This document shows, in pieces, positions 9,464 to 18,883 of a DNA stretch of 64,000 bases (position 1 is its first letter; each line of letters begins with the position of its first letter). The notes beneath the pieces are model-generated. The model did no database searches. It was not told where the DNA came from and saw only the letters and a program-made list of their open reading frames with translations. A program made the translations under genes and the position numbers. Location of the stretch: positions 1 to 64,000 of the forward strand of contig CAVUDJ010000006.1 in NCBI GenBank assembly GCA_963740215.1, written 5' to 3'. Source of the stretch: CAVVAL01 sp963740215. GTDB lineage: Bacteria > Actinomycetota > Actinomycetes > Mycobacteriales > Cryptosporangiaceae.

Positions 9464-10356
9464 GCGCGCGCGTGGTGGTGCTGGAACGGACGGAGCTGTT
9501 CTCCCCGTTCGGCGTGGTGTTCCAGGACTTCGCCACCCGGACGCACGTCCGCGGCGGTCTGGAGGTCGTCCATCGACCCGGTCCCGCCGCGCCGCCGGTG
9601 TACGCGGAAGCCAACCCGTCCGGGGTCTTCGTGCTGGGCGGCCTGCCAGGCCTGGGCACCCTCGAACGTGGAACGGCGGGCGACGGACCGGCGCCGGCCG
9701 GCCGGTGCCGGATCGAGGTGAGCGACCCGGATGGGCGGTTCCTGCCCGTGGCGTTCGACGCCGACCTGCCAACGCCGCCCGGCCTGTTCGACCCGGGGTG
9801 CGGCGTGCGCGGCTCGCCGCCGTGGGCGCCGGCGTCACCGCCCGGATCAGCGGAACCGCCCGCCGTGCCGCTGTTCTCCACGGCGAGCCGGCCGCTTCCG
9901 CCCGGCATGGCGGTGCTCCGCGCGCAACTGACGACGGTCGGCGGCGAGCCCGCCGCCTGGGCGGTGCTGGAACTGTCCGACCGCGGCCGCCCGGTCGGTC
10001 TAGGCGTCGCCGACGGCAACGGGCTCGCGAGCGTCGTGTTCGCGTACCCAGAACCGGCCAGCCTCCCGCTCTCGCCGGTCGGCGGCTCGTCACGTCTGTC
10101 CGACCAGGTCTGGACGCTCGACCTCCACGCGTACTTCGGCGGCGGCTCGCCCGCGTCCGAGGCGCCGATCGCCGCCGGGTCCACGCGGCCGGACCTGTGC
10201 GACCTGCTCGACCAGCGCCCCGCGGCCCTGTTGGCCGACGCGTCAGGGACGCCGCTTTCCACCGTCCAGCTCCGATATGGGCGGGAACTCGTGGTGCGGA
10301 CCTCGCCGGGTTCCACCCTTCTGCTCGTGCCGTCCGGTTCGCCGCCTTCGCCCTAG
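9460..10356 (+). CDS. eCIS accessory protein, function unassigned
   Basis: This 298-aa protein starts at a GTG overlapping the stop of the DUF4255 gene. It is beta-rich with Pro/Ala linkers. The N-terminal part contains VVVLERTELFSPFGVVFQDF and GRCRIEVSDPDGRFLPVAFD. The C-terminal part contains MAVLRAQLTTVGGEPAAWAV and VGLGVADGNGLASVVFAYPE, which reads like a carboxypeptidase-regulatory or transthyretin-like beta-sandwich. No catalytic motif is visible. Genes of similar size often lie between the DUF4255 and sheath genes in actinobacterial eCIS loci. I infer a structural or cap-associated role. Confidence 0.65.
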   Translation: MSARVVVLERTELFSPFGVVFQDFATRTHVRGGLEVVHRPGPAAPPVYAEANPSGVFVLGGLPGLGTLERGTAGDGPAPAGRCRIEVSDPDGRFLPVAFDADLPTPPGLFDPGCGVRGSPPWAPASPPGSAEPPAVPLFSTASRPLPPGMAVLRAQLTTVGGEPAAWAVLELSDRGRPVGLGVADGNGLASVVFAYPEPASLPLSPVGGSSRLSDQVWTLDLHAYFGGGSPASEAPIAAGSTRPDLCDLLDQRPAALLADASGTPLSTVQLRYGRELVVRTSPGSTLLLVPSGSPPSP

Positions 10357-10364
10357 GGGGCTCA

Positions 10365-12449
10365 ATGCCCGAGTACCTCGCACCAGGCGCGTACGTAGAG
10401 GAAGTCTCCTTCCGCAGTAAGTCCATCGAGGGAGTCAGCACCACGACCACCGGGTTCGTCGGCCCCACCCGTTACGGGCCGGTCGGAACAGAGCCCGAGG
10501 TGCTGACCAGCCTGCTCGACTACGAGCGCGTCTACGGCGACCGCCGCCGGCTCGACTTCGCCGACGCTACGAGCTACGTCGACCCCGCGGCGGACTCCGA
10601 CAAGCGCTTGGACAACGTCCGGCCGGCCGACCCCGTCGCCAACTACATGTGGCACGCGGTGCGGGCGTTCTTCGAGAATGGCGGCGCGCGGCTGTACGTC
10701 AAACGGGTCTATCGGCCGGTTCCGGTGCCTGACGAGGCGGGCCGCAAGCCCGGCGAACTCGGCTACGAGGACACGTTCGACCCTGACGTCGACGGTCGCG
10801 CGAGCGCACGGTTGGTCGGCGCCGCGAGCCCGGTGGGCGAGCCGCGCGCCATAACCGTCAAGGCCCGGTTCCCGGGGGCGGCCGGAGGGCGGCGGGTGCG
10901 GCTGACCCTACAGGTCGGTCAGAACGTCCTGGTGTCGCGTGGCGGCGCCACCGGGCTCAGCACGTTGCAGGACCGCGACGTCGTCCTCGTGCGCAACGTC
11001 TCCTACTCACCACCGTCGAGTCCGCCCGGCGCCCCGGCGGTGGTCGCGGGCGAGCTGTACGTCGCGGAGCGATCCACAACCGCCGGCGGCGACCAGTCCT
11101 GGCGGTTCCACGGCCGGGGCGGCGCTGTGCTCGAACTCACCGACTTGCTGGCCGACCCCGACCCCCAGCTCACCGACCAGGTGCGGCTGGTGACCATCTC
11201 GGTGACCGACATCCCGCCCGACGAGGACGCGGTACAGGTCGTCTGGGCCGGGCTGCCACTCGACCCGCGGCACCAGCGCACCGGCATCCCAGACTCACTG
11301 TTCGACAAGTTCGCCGAGGAGCCGGCGAACCGCACCGACGCCCTAGGTCTGCCCATCATCGTCGAACACGACGACGACGCCGACGCGCACGACGTGCTAC
11401 AGGCCCTGTTCGACTACGACCGGGCGAACCACCCCGGCGGCAGTCCCGTCGACGGCCGGTTCCTGGAGGACCACCTCACGCAGTCCGCCGACTCGACAGA
11501 CGCCGAACGTTCGATCGACCTCGTCCTCACCGGCGGCACCGACGGCGCACGGCCGACCGCCTCGGAGTACGAGGGCGCGGTCGATCCCGACACCAACACC
11601 AAGACGGGTCTCAAGGCGTTCGAGGACATCGACGACATCTCGATCGTGGCGGCACCTGGCTCCAGCTTCGACGGCGAGGGCGCCTACCGGGCACAGGCCG
11701 CGACCGTCATGCGGCTGCTGCTCGGGCACTCCGAGCGCATGCGGTACCGGATCGCGGTGCTCGACGCCGCCGACAACCAGTCCACGAACCAGGTCCGCGC
11801 GCTGCGGGCCGGCCTGGACTCCAAGTACGGCGCGCTCTACTACCCGTGGGTTATCGTGCTCGACCCGTTGACCCAACGGGAGATCCCGTTGCCACCCAGC
11901 GGATTCGTCTGCGGCATCTACGCCCGCAACGACCGCCTCCGCGCGGTCTACAAGGCGCCGGCCAACGAGGAGGTCGGGCTGGCGCTGCGGTTCGAGCAGA
12001 CGCTGAACAAGGGCCAGCAGGACGTGCTCAACCCCGAGGGGGTCAACTGCTTCCGGTACTTCCCCGGACGCGGGTACCGGCTATGGGGTGCCCGGACGAT
12101 CAGCTCGGATCCGGAGTGGAAGTACGTCAACCTGCGCCGCTACTTCGCCTACCTCGAACACTCCATCGACCGGGGTACGCAGTGGGCGGTCTTCGAACCG
12201 AACGGCGAGGCGCTATGGGCCAACGTCCGGCGGACGATCGAGGACTTCCTGCTCAACGAGTGGCAGATGGGCGCGCTGCTCGGCGACCGGCCGGACCGAG
12301 CGTACTTCGTCAAGTGCGACCGCACCACCATGACGCAGAACGACCTGGACAACGGGCGGCTGGTCTGCCTAATCGGCGTGGCGGCGCTGCGCCCGGCCGA
12401 ATACGTGATCATCCGCATCGGTCAGTGGACCTCCGACCGCAGGGCCTGA
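10365..12449 (+). CDS. Contractile sheath protein 1 (phage tail sheath family)
   Basis: This 694-aa protein begins MPEYLAPGAYVEEVSFRSKS, the canonical N-terminus of tail-sheath proteins that polymerise around the tube. FFENGGARLYVKRVYRP follows in the first domain. The conserved C-terminal core includes YVNLRRYFAYLEHSIDRGTQ, WAVFEPNGEALWANVRRTIE and RPAEYVIIRIGQW, which form the interlocked layer contacting the tube. The middle, about residues 180-330, is an outer decoration domain. It is followed at once by a tube gene, as in Afp/Pvc clusters. The sheath contracts on firing to drive tube and spike into the target. Confidence 0.95.
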   Translation: MPEYLAPGAYVEEVSFRSKSIEGVSTTTTGFVGPTRYGPVGTEPEVLTSLLDYERVYGDRRRLDFADATSYVDPAADSDKRLDNVRPADPVANYMWHAVRAFFENGGARLYVKRVYRPVPVPDEAGRKPGELGYEDTFDPDVDGRASARLVGAASPVGEPRAITVKARFPGAAGGRRVRLTLQVGQNVLVSRGGATGLSTLQDRDVVLVRNVSYSPPSSPPGAPAVVAGELYVAERSTTAGGDQSWRFHGRGGAVLELTDLLADPDPQLTDQVRLVTISVTDIPPDEDAVQVVWAGLPLDPRHQRTGIPDSLFDKFAEEPANRTDALGLPIIVEHDDDADAHDVLQALFDYDRANHPGGSPVDGRFLEDHLTQSADSTDAERSIDLVLTGGTDGARPTASEYEGAVDPDTNTKTGLKAFEDIDDISIVAAPGSSFDGEGAYRAQAATVMRLLLGHSERMRYRIAVLDAADNQSTNQVRALRAGLDSKYGALYYPWVIVLDPLTQREIPLPPSGFVCGIYARNDRLRAVYKAPANEEVGLALRFEQTLNKGQQDVLNPEGVNCFRYFPGRGYRLWGARTISSDPEWKYVNLRRYFAYLEHSIDRGTQWAVFEPNGEALWANVRRTIEDFLLNEWQMGALLGDRPDRAYFVKCDRTTMTQNDLDNGRLVCLIGVAALRPAEYVIIRIGQWTSDRRA

Positions 12450-12471
12450 GCCGGAAAGGGAGCCTCCCACT

Positions 12472-12924
12472 ATGGCTGAGCTGCGCACCACGAACCCGTA
12501 TCCGGGGTTCAACTTCCTAGTGAACCTCGGCGACGGCGTCACTGAGGGGGCGGAGGCCGGCTTCTCGGAGTCGAGCCTCCTCGCCCAGGAAGTCGGCGTC
12601 GTCGAGTACCGCAACGGCAACTCGCGGGAGAACGGCGTCCAGAAGATCACCGGACTAAACAAGGTCACCGACGTGACGCTTAAGCGGGGCGTCATCGGCT
12701 CGCTGAGTCTGTACCGCTGGTTCGACGCGATCCGCGACGGTCAGCAGGACACCACGCGGACGGTGACGATCCAGCTGCTCAGCGAGGACCACCGTGTGGT
12801 CCTGACCTGGACGCTGCTCGGCGCGAAGCTGACCAAGCTCTCCACCGGCACGTTCAACGCCGCGACCAGCGCCATCGCCGTGGAAGAGGCCGTCCTCTGC
12901 AGCGTGCGCGTGGTGCAGGGGTAG
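12472..12924 (+). CDS. Inner tube protein 1 (gp19-like)
   Basis: This 150-aa protein has the T4 gp19/Hcp-like tube fold pattern: NPYPGFNFLVNLGDG, AGFSESSLLAQEVGVVEYRN and LKRGVIGSLSLYRWFDAIRD, followed by LLSEDHRVVLTWTLLGAKLT. Hexameric rings of this protein stack to form the channel inside the sheath. AAGGGAG lies about ten bases before the ATG. It is the first of two tube genes here. eCIS usually have one major tube protein plus one or two special rings next to the baseplate, and its position after the main sheath suggests this is the major one. Confidence 0.93.
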   Translation: MAELRTTNPYPGFNFLVNLGDGVTEGAEAGFSESSLLAQEVGVVEYRNGNSRENGVQKITGLNKVTDVTLKRGVIGSLSLYRWFDAIRDGQQDTTRTVTIQLLSEDHRVVLTWTLLGAKLTKLSTGTFNAATSAIAVEEAVLCSVRVVQG

Positions 12925-12927
12925 GCG

Positions 12928-15735
12928 ATGGCCGCGACGACCGCTGCCGTTCGCCGCCTGCCGGGCATCCGGTTCGACGCGCAGCCTGTGCCGCCACCGC
13001 GGACCCTGCCGCGGATGGACGTGGCTGGCTTCGTGGGGTTCGCCGCGACCGGTCCGCTCGACCTGCCGGTCGCCGTGGCCGACATGGCGCAGTTCACCGA
13101 GGTGTTCGGCGCGGCGGCCCCGCTGTTCCGGGACCCGGTGTCCGGCCGGGCGGTCGCGGCGTACCTGGCGCCGACGGTGCGGGCGTTCTTCCGCAACGGC
13201 GGCCTGCGCTGTTGGGTGGTCCGGGTGGCCGGGCACCGGCCCGGTCGACCGGGTGAGCCGACGGTCGTGTCCACCGCATCGCGCGCGCGGTTTCCGGTGC
13301 CCGGGCTGGCGCGGCCGGGCGCTGACGGTCTGCCCGAGCAGGCGCACCTCGCCGCCCGTGCCGCCGGCAGCTGGGCCGACGACCTGGCGGTGTCGGCGGG
13401 GCTTCTGTCGACCCGTCTGGTGCTGGCCGGCGAGCCGCGGTGGGATCCGCTCTCGTCTACTGTGGACTGTCTGGTGCAAGGCCCGGTGCGGCTCGCCGCG
13501 GGCGATCTAATCCGGGTGACATATCCGCGTACCGGTGTCCGGTTGCTGTTCGCCGTCACCGGGGCGGCCCCGGCCGCACCGGGCGACCCGTTCGGCGTGA
13601 CCGGCACCGGAGCGCTCTGGCTCGCCCCGTGGGCGCCCGACAGCGACGACCCGATCCCGGCGACCGCGCACCCCGCCCCGACGGGCACCAACGCCGCCGT
13701 GATAGTCCCCGCGTCGGTCCGGGCCACCGGACCGGACGGTTCAGTGCGGGTCGAGCTGGACGTTGCACCGGAACGCGTCCCGGCCGCCGGCACGCTGCTG
13801 CGCATCGACGTCCAGGGCGGGCAGCTGCTGCTGCCCGTCGAGCGGGTCCGCGTGGCCGCGACCTCGGTGCTGTCCGGTCGGCTGCTGCGGCCCTCGGCGG
13901 CGCCTCCGGAGGAGTCCTCGCCGCCGGCCGCGGCGGGCCCCGCCGAGGTGCTGACATTCGAGTTGCGGACGCGGCTGGGCGACGAGCGGCTGGCCGTCCT
14001 CGGCCCGCTCGGGTTCCACCCCGACCATGCCCGGTACGGCGGTGCGCTGCCGGCCGACGAGGAGCTGTACGCCACCGTCCCGACCACCGACGACCCCGTT
14101 CCTCGGCCGCTGCCGGCACTGTGGCGGGAAGTCACCTCGCCCCGGTTCCCGCTCGCCGGGGTGGCGGGCGGGCCGATCCTGTACCCGATCGGGATGGACA
14201 CCACGGCCGGGTGGTCGTTCGGCCGCGCCGAACCGCAGCCGGGTCGGACGTTGGAGCGCGATGGGCTCGGTTCCTTCGATGCCGGGATCTTCCTGGACCC
14301 GGCGCTCGCCGGCTCGGGCACCGGCACCACGCTGGAGACTGCCGATTACCTGCGATACCGCAGCGCACGTCCACGGGATCTCGTCGGCGTCCACGCGCTG
14401 CTCACGGCGGACGAGGTCACGCTGGTTGCGGTACCGGACGCAGTTCACCGGCCCTGGCGCCCCGCCGAACCCCCGCCGGCGCCGACACCGCCAGCCCATG
14501 AGCCGTTCGAGCGGTATACCGGGTGCAACCACGACGGAACCGTTTTCGAGGACTGCGTCGTCGCGGCGCTGCCGGCACCGACCTGGGCCGCCGCCGCGCC
14601 GGGGCCGCGGGCCGACCGCACCGGCAACCTGCACCTTGCGTGGTACGCAGTCGAGCACGCGGATGCCTATCTGGTGGAGGAGACGGCCGACGTGCGGTCC
14701 TGGCGCGACGCGCGGCTGGTGTACCGGGGACCGGACACCGCCGTCGACCTGTACGGGCTGGCGCCTGGCGAGTACGCCTACCGGATGCGGGCGCTCGCCG
14801 GCCCGGTGAGCAGCGACTGGTCCGACGGGATCGCGGTCGCGGCCATCGCCGGCGAACCCTGGATGGCGGATCACGCGGCGGACCCGGCACCGGACTCGAC
14901 ACTGCTCGGGGTGCACCGGTCCGTCGTCCGGATGTGCGCGGCCCGCGGCGACCTGCTCGCCGTGCTGTCGGTCCCCCGGCACTACCGGGAAGATGACGTG
15001 GCCGCACACACCGCGCGACTGCACGGCCCCGAGCCGACCGGCGGCTCGGGCGTGGGCGCGGCAGTGCTCCCGATCAGCGGCGAGGAGCGGACGCTCAGCT
15101 TCGGGGCCCTGTACCACCCCTGGCCGGTCAACGCGCCGAACGACCGGACCGCGAGCGCCGACCCGGTGCCCCCGGACGGTGCGGCCACCGGCATCCTGGC
15201 CAAGCGGGCCCTCCTGCGCGGCGCCTGGGTCGCGCCGGCCAACGAGGTCCTCACCGACGTGGTGGCCCTAGAACCCAGGCTCGCGCCCGCGTCGTACCAG
15301 GGGCTGCAGGACGCCCAGGTCAACGCCGTCCGGCACGAGCCGCGCGGCTACCTCTGGCTGTCGGCCGACACGCTGTCCGACGATACGGACCTGCGGCCGG
15401 TGAACGTGCGGCGGCTGGTGTCGCTGCTGCGCCGCGTCGCCCTACGCGACGGGCCCGCGAACGTGTTCGAACCCAACGACGACATGCTGCGCCGGCAGGT
15501 GCGCCGCAGCTTCGAGGCGATCCTCTCCGACCTGCTGGTGCGGGGCGCGTTCGCCGCGGCCACCGCGGAGCAGGCGTACCGGGTGGTCATTGGCGACCCG
15601 CCGAATACCGGACAGTCGGTGGACCAGGGCCGCCTCATCGTCGAGCTGAAGGTCGCCCCGTCCGTTCCGCTGCGATACCTCACGGTTCGGCTGGTGCACA
15701 CCGGCGGCCGGGTCGTCGCCACCGAGGGAGTGTGA
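12928..15735 (+). CDS. Large second sheath protein with FN3-like insertion
   Basis: At 935 aa this is much larger than a standard sheath. The N-terminus (PRTLPRMDVAGFVGFAATGP, then FFRNGGLRCWVVRVAG) and C-terminus (VNVRRLVSLLRRVALRDGPA, then FEPNDDMLRRQVRRSFEAIL) are sheath-like. Between them lies a long insertion. Around residues 565-645 it contains a fibronectin-III-like stretch, HLAWYAVEHADAYLVEETAD, followed by GLAPGEYAYRMRALAGPVSS. In Afp/Pvc clusters minor sheath paralogues attach the sheath to the baseplate. By analogy this may be a baseplate-proximal ring with surface-exposed decoration. It is in good frame throughout. Confidence 0.88.
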   Translation: MAATTAAVRRLPGIRFDAQPVPPPRTLPRMDVAGFVGFAATGPLDLPVAVADMAQFTEVFGAAAPLFRDPVSGRAVAAYLAPTVRAFFRNGGLRCWVVRVAGHRPGRPGEPTVVSTASRARFPVPGLARPGADGLPEQAHLAARAAGSWADDLAVSAGLLSTRLVLAGEPRWDPLSSTVDCLVQGPVRLAAGDLIRVTYPRTGVRLLFAVTGAAPAAPGDPFGVTGTGALWLAPWAPDSDDPIPATAHPAPTGTNAAVIVPASVRATGPDGSVRVELDVAPERVPAAGTLLRIDVQGGQLLLPVERVRVAATSVLSGRLLRPSAAPPEESSPPAAAGPAEVLTFELRTRLGDERLAVLGPLGFHPDHARYGGALPADEELYATVPTTDDPVPRPLPALWREVTSPRFPLAGVAGGPILYPIGMDTTAGWSFGRAEPQPGRTLERDGLGSFDAGIFLDPALAGSGTGTTLETADYLRYRSARPRDLVGVHALLTADEVTLVAVPDAVHRPWRPAEPPPAPTPPAHEPFERYTGCNHDGTVFEDCVVAALPAPTWAAAAPGPRADRTGNLHLAWYAVEHADAYLVEETADVRSWRDARLVYRGPDTAVDLYGLAPGEYAYRMRALAGPVSSDWSDGIAVAAIAGEPWMADHAADPAPDSTLLGVHRSVVRMCAARGDLLAVLSVPRHYREDDVAAHTARLHGPEPTGGSGVGAAVLPISGEERTLSFGALYHPWPVNAPNDRTASADPVPPDGAATGILAKRALLRGAWVAPANEVLTDVVALEPRLAPASYQGLQDAQVNAVRHEPRGYLWLSADTLSDDTDLRPVNVRRLVSLLRRVALRDGPANVFEPNDDMLRRQVRRSFEAILSDLLVRGAFAAATAEQAYRVVIGDPPNTGQSVDQGRLIVELKVAPSVPLRYLTVRLVHTGGRVVATEGV

Positions 15736-15736
15736 C

Positions 15737-16207
15737 ATGACCGATGCCGCCCCGTTCTCGGCGTTCAACTTCTCGGTAGAGATCACCCCGGACGGCGCGC
15801 CCGCCGTGCTGTGCGGAGCCTCGTTCGCCGAGTGCGACGGCCTCGAGATGAACCTGGACGTGAAGACGATCAGGGAGGGCGGCAACAACGGCGTTCAGGT
15901 CAGGCTGGCCGGCCCGGTGGCCTACGGCCAGCTCACCCTGCGCCGTGGCATGACCTCCGGCTTCGATATGTGGCAATGGTTCGAACGGGTGGCGCTCGAC
16001 CCGAAGGTGCGGGCCAGGGCGGAGGTGGTTCTGTACGCGCCGGACCGGACTACGAAACGGGCCACCTGGGTGCTCCGGCGGTGCCTGCCAATCAAGATCA
16101 AAGCGCCGACATTGAACGCCCGCGAGGGCGTCGTCGCGATCGAGGAACTGCAGCTGGGCTACGAATCGCTCAGCCTGGAACCGACTGAAGGAGCCGGCAG
16201 TGGGTGA
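15737..16207 (+). CDS. Inner tube protein 2 (gp19-like)
   Basis: This 156-aa paralogue of the first tube protein reads FSAFNFSVEITPDGAPAVLC near its N-terminus. CDGLEMNLDVKTIREGGNNG, LTLRRGMTSGFDMWQWFERV and a tail with GVVAIEELQLGYESLSL follow. The second tube paralogue of eCIS typically forms the ring joining the tube to the spike hub. Its end overlaps the GTG start of the LysM adaptor gene by eight bases, which supports a role at that joint. Confidence 0.92.
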   Translation: MTDAAPFSAFNFSVEITPDGAPAVLCGASFAECDGLEMNLDVKTIREGGNNGVQVRLAGPVAYGQLTLRRGMTSGFDMWQWFERVALDPKVRARAEVVLYAPDRTTKRATWVLRRCLPIKIKAPTLNAREGVVAIEELQLGYESLSLEPTEGAGSG

Positions 16208-16913
16208 CGCCGTCAACCTCGCGAAGGCTCTGCTCATCGAGCTGGACGCCGAGTTCAAGGACCCCGCGCCGGACGGGCGCCAGGTCGAGGTCCAATTCAA
16301 CCCGGAGAGCCTGAAGGTCACCTTCGCCAACCGGACGCAGCCCCAGCAGAGCCCCGGCGACCAGCGCGGCAACTCGACCCGGCAGGTCGTCGGCGCAGGT
16401 GCCACAAAGCTCGCGCTGCAGTTATGGTTCGACATCAACGCGCCCGGCGCCGACGGCGCCCGGGACGTGCGGACGCTCACCGAACGGGTCGCCTACTTCA
16501 TGCTCCCGAAGGCCGCCGCCGGTGCGAGCAAGGAGCAACAGGTCCCGCCGGGCGTGCGGTTCGAGTGGGGGACGTTCGCATTCGACGGCCTGATGGACGC
16601 CCTCGACGAGACACTGGACTACTTCTCCCCCGACGGCGAGCCGCTGCGCGCCAGCCTCAACCTCAGCCTGTCCGGACAGCTCGAGATCGCCACACCGACC
16701 GACAGCGGTCCGTCGAAGGCGGCCGCCGGCCCGACGCCCGGCACCCGGCCGCTCGTTCAGGCGGGCGGCGGCGCTTCCCTGCAGTCGCTCACCGCCGCGG
16801 TAGCCAGCACCGGCCTCGACTGGCAGACGGTGGCGGCGGCCAACAGCATCGAGAACCCGCGTCTGCTCGCCCCCGGTCAGCTCCTGGACCTGAGCGCCAC
16901 CAGCACCACCTGA
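16200..16913 (+). CDS. LysM-domain tube/hub adaptor (Afp7/Pvc7-like)
   Basis: This 237-aa protein has the conserved CIS motif VEVQFNPESLKVTFANRTQ near residue 30 and LQLWFDINAPGADGARDVRT at about 75-95. A C-terminal LysM-like fold follows a short linker: LQSLTAAVASTGLDWQTVAA, then PRLLAPGQLLDL. In contractile systems (T4 gp53, Pvc7) LysM adaptors clamp the hub and tube to the baseplate wedges. The start is a GTG inside the tube gene. The next gene has GAGGAGG a few bases ahead of its ATG, right after this TGA. Confidence 0.9.
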   Translation: MGDAVNLAKALLIELDAEFKDPAPDGRQVEVQFNPESLKVTFANRTQPQQSPGDQRGNSTRQVVGAGATKLALQLWFDINAPGADGARDVRTLTERVAYFMLPKAAAGASKEQQVPPGVRFEWGTFAFDGLMDALDETLDYFSPDGEPLRASLNLSLSGQLEIATPTDSGPSKAAAGPTPGTRPLVQAGGGASLQSLTAAVASTGLDWQTVAAANSIENPRLLAPGQLLDLSATSTT

Positions 16914-16923
16914 GGAGGTCGCC

Positions 16924-17094
16924 ATGTCTGTGGTCATCAACGAACTCGAAGTCGTACCGGCCGAGGGCGAGTCGGCCGCCGCGCCGGCCGCCGTGGGTGC
17001 GACCGGTGCGGCATCGCCCGCCCGGACCGCCCGGCAAATCGAACAGGTGACCCGCGTCCGCCGGGCGCGGGTCGAACGGCTGCGGTCGTACTGA
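16924..17094 (+). CDS. 56-aa eCIS small protein (Pvc6-position)
   Basis: A tiny gene reads MSVVINELEVVPAEGESAAA, then an Ala/Pro-rich hinge and a basic C-terminal helix (ARTARQIEQVTRVRRARVER). The strong GAGGAGG ribosome site immediately upstream and the one-base TGA/ATG overlap with the next gene show it is real. Proteins of this size and position, between the LysM adaptor and the gpD-like hub, occur in many eCIS clusters, where the N-terminal beta strand and C-terminal helix suggest a peptide clamp. The exact role is not established. Confidence 0.75.
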   Translation: MSVVINELEVVPAEGESAAAPAAVGATGAASPARTARQIEQVTRVRRARVERLRSY

Positions 17095-18184
17095 TGGCTG
17101 GCGTGCTGACGGCCGGCCGGAACGGACGACCCAGGGTCGCCCCCTCCCGGCCACGGGTGGCGATCGGCGGCACTGAGAGCCGTTCGCTGATGGAGGGTCT
17201 GGTCGGGCTGCGGATCCACGAGACTGCCGACGGGCTGTTCGGCTGCGAGGCCACGTTCGGCAACTGGGGGACGAAGGATAACCAGACCACGTTTCTGTAC
17301 TTCGACCGCCACCTGCTCGACTTCGGCCGGGAGCTGGCGGTCGGTCTCGGCGACGGCGACCTGTTCCACGGCCGGATCACCGGCCTGGAGGCGCAGTTCC
17401 CGAGGGGCAGCCGCCGCGCCTCGCCGTGCTGGCCGAGGACCGCTATGAGGACCTGCGGATGGTCCGGCGGACGCGGACGTTCACCGACGTCACCGACGCC
17501 GACGTGTTCCGGCAGGTGGCGACCGACCACGGGCTGAGCGCCGATGTCGACCTTGACGGGGTGACCTACCGCGTGCTCGCGCAGCTCAACCAGAGCGACC
17601 TGGCGTTCCTGCGCGAGCGCGCCCGCGCTGTCGACGCGGAGCTGTGGATGGCCGGCTCGACGCTGCTGGCCAGGCCGCGGGCAGACCGCCCGGGCGCCAC
17701 GCTGCGTCTGGGGTACGGCAACGAGCTGCGCGACTTCACCGTGCTGGCCGATCTGGCCGGGCAGCGCTCCGACGTGACGGTGGGCGGCTGGGACGTCGCT
17801 GGCAAGCAGGCCATCACGGAGACGGCCGGTGAATCCGTCGTCGCCGGCGAGCTGGACGGTGGCCGGAGCGGGGCGAGCCTGCTGGCAGCGGCGCTGGGCG
17901 AGCGCAAGGAGTCGGTGGTGCACGGCGTGCCGTTCACCGGGCGGGAGGCTGGCCCGGGCCGAGGCCGTATACCGGCATCTCGCGCGGCGGTTCCTGCCGG
18001 GTCACGGCGTGGCCGACACCTCCGCCGGGCTCCGGGTGGGCACGAAGGTGCGCCTGGAGCACCTCGGCGACCTGTTCAGCGGGGCCTACTACGTCACCGA
18101 GGTGACCCACCTGTTCGACGGCGAGCTGGGGCTGCGCACCGAGTTCGCCGTGGAGAAGAGCGGGCTGGGAGGGGCGACCCATGA
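17094..18184 (+). CDS. Spike hub protein (phage late control gpD / VgrG N-terminal-like), two frame breaks
   Basis: Reconstructed length is about 360 aa. The first frame gives LMEGLVGLRIHETADGLFGC, then FDRHLLDFGRELAVGLGDGD. After a frame change near 17404 it continues RTRTFTDVTDADVFRQVATD and LNQSDLAFLRERARAVDAEL. After another near 17945 it gives AVYRHLARRFLPGHGVADTS and YYVTEVTHLFDGELGLRTEF. This is the gpD/VgrG hub fold that sits under the tube and carries the spike. The first break looks like one G lost from a GG pair, so sequencing error is likely. The stop overlaps the next ATG. Confidence 0.85.
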
Positions 18185-18883
18185 CGCAGTCGATGCTCGA
18201 ACACGCATTCGTCGCCGAGCGCATCGGCCGCTGGTACGGGGTGTACCCCGCCGTCGTCACCGACGTGCGAGATCCGGACGGGCAGGGCCGGGTCAAGGTC
18301 TGGCTGCCGTGGTCGCCGGACGCTGACGGCTCGGGCTACGAGGCGTGGGCGCGGCTGGCAACGCTGATGGCCGGCAACGGCCGGGGCACTTGGTTCGTGC
18401 CGGACGTCGAACGACGAGGTGCTGGTCGCCTTCGAGGCGGGCGACCCGCGCCGCCCGTACGTGCTGGGTGCCATGTGGAACGGGTCCGACCGGGCCCCCG
18501 AGACCATGGACGGCGCGGGCCGCAACAACATCAGGGTGATCCACTCCCGGCGGGGGCACCAGATCCGGCTCGACGACACCGACGGCCAGGAGACGCTCAT
18601 CGTGGAGACGCCGGGCGGGCAGAGGATCACCATGCACGACGGGCCGGGCTCGGTCGAGATCGTCGACTCCAACGGCAACACGGCGCCGCTTCGAGTCGGC
18701 CGGCATCACCGTGACCGCGTCGGCAAGGTCACGGTCACCGCGAGCACGGCCGAGATCTCGGCCGGCATGCTGACGGTCAACGCCGGCATGTCCACGTTCA
18801 GCGGCGTGGTCAAGGCGGACACGGTGATCACCAACTCGGTGGTCAGCGCCTCCTACACCCCCGGCGCCGGGAACATCTGGTGA
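18181..18883 (+). CDS. Spike protein (baseplate assembly gpV/gp5-like), frame breaks
   Basis: About 230 aa. The N-terminal OB-fold reads YPAVVTDVRDPDGQGRVKVW, LPWSPDADGSGYEAWARLAT, then VLVAFEAGDPRRPYVLGAMW. A repetitive beta-helix spike follows: TLIVETPGGQRITMHDGPGS, ITVTAS, KVTVTASTAEISAGMLTVNA and TVITNSVVSASYTPGAGNIW. This is the trimeric puncturing tip below the hub. Frame changes occur near 18410 and at about 18690-18722. No separate PAAR tip gene follows, although one could be hidden by the frame breaks. Confidence 0.88.

Noticed and set aside
8723..10468. 581-codon minus-strand open frame opposite the first eCIS genes
   Set aside because: Arg/Pro/Ala-rich low-complexity translation with no domain. 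It lies antisense to well-supported DUF4255 and accessory genes and is a GC-driven shadow frame.
12741..14330. 529-codon minus-strand open frame
   Set aside because: Antisense to the second sheath gene; Ser/Gly/Arg-rich composition without conserved motifs.
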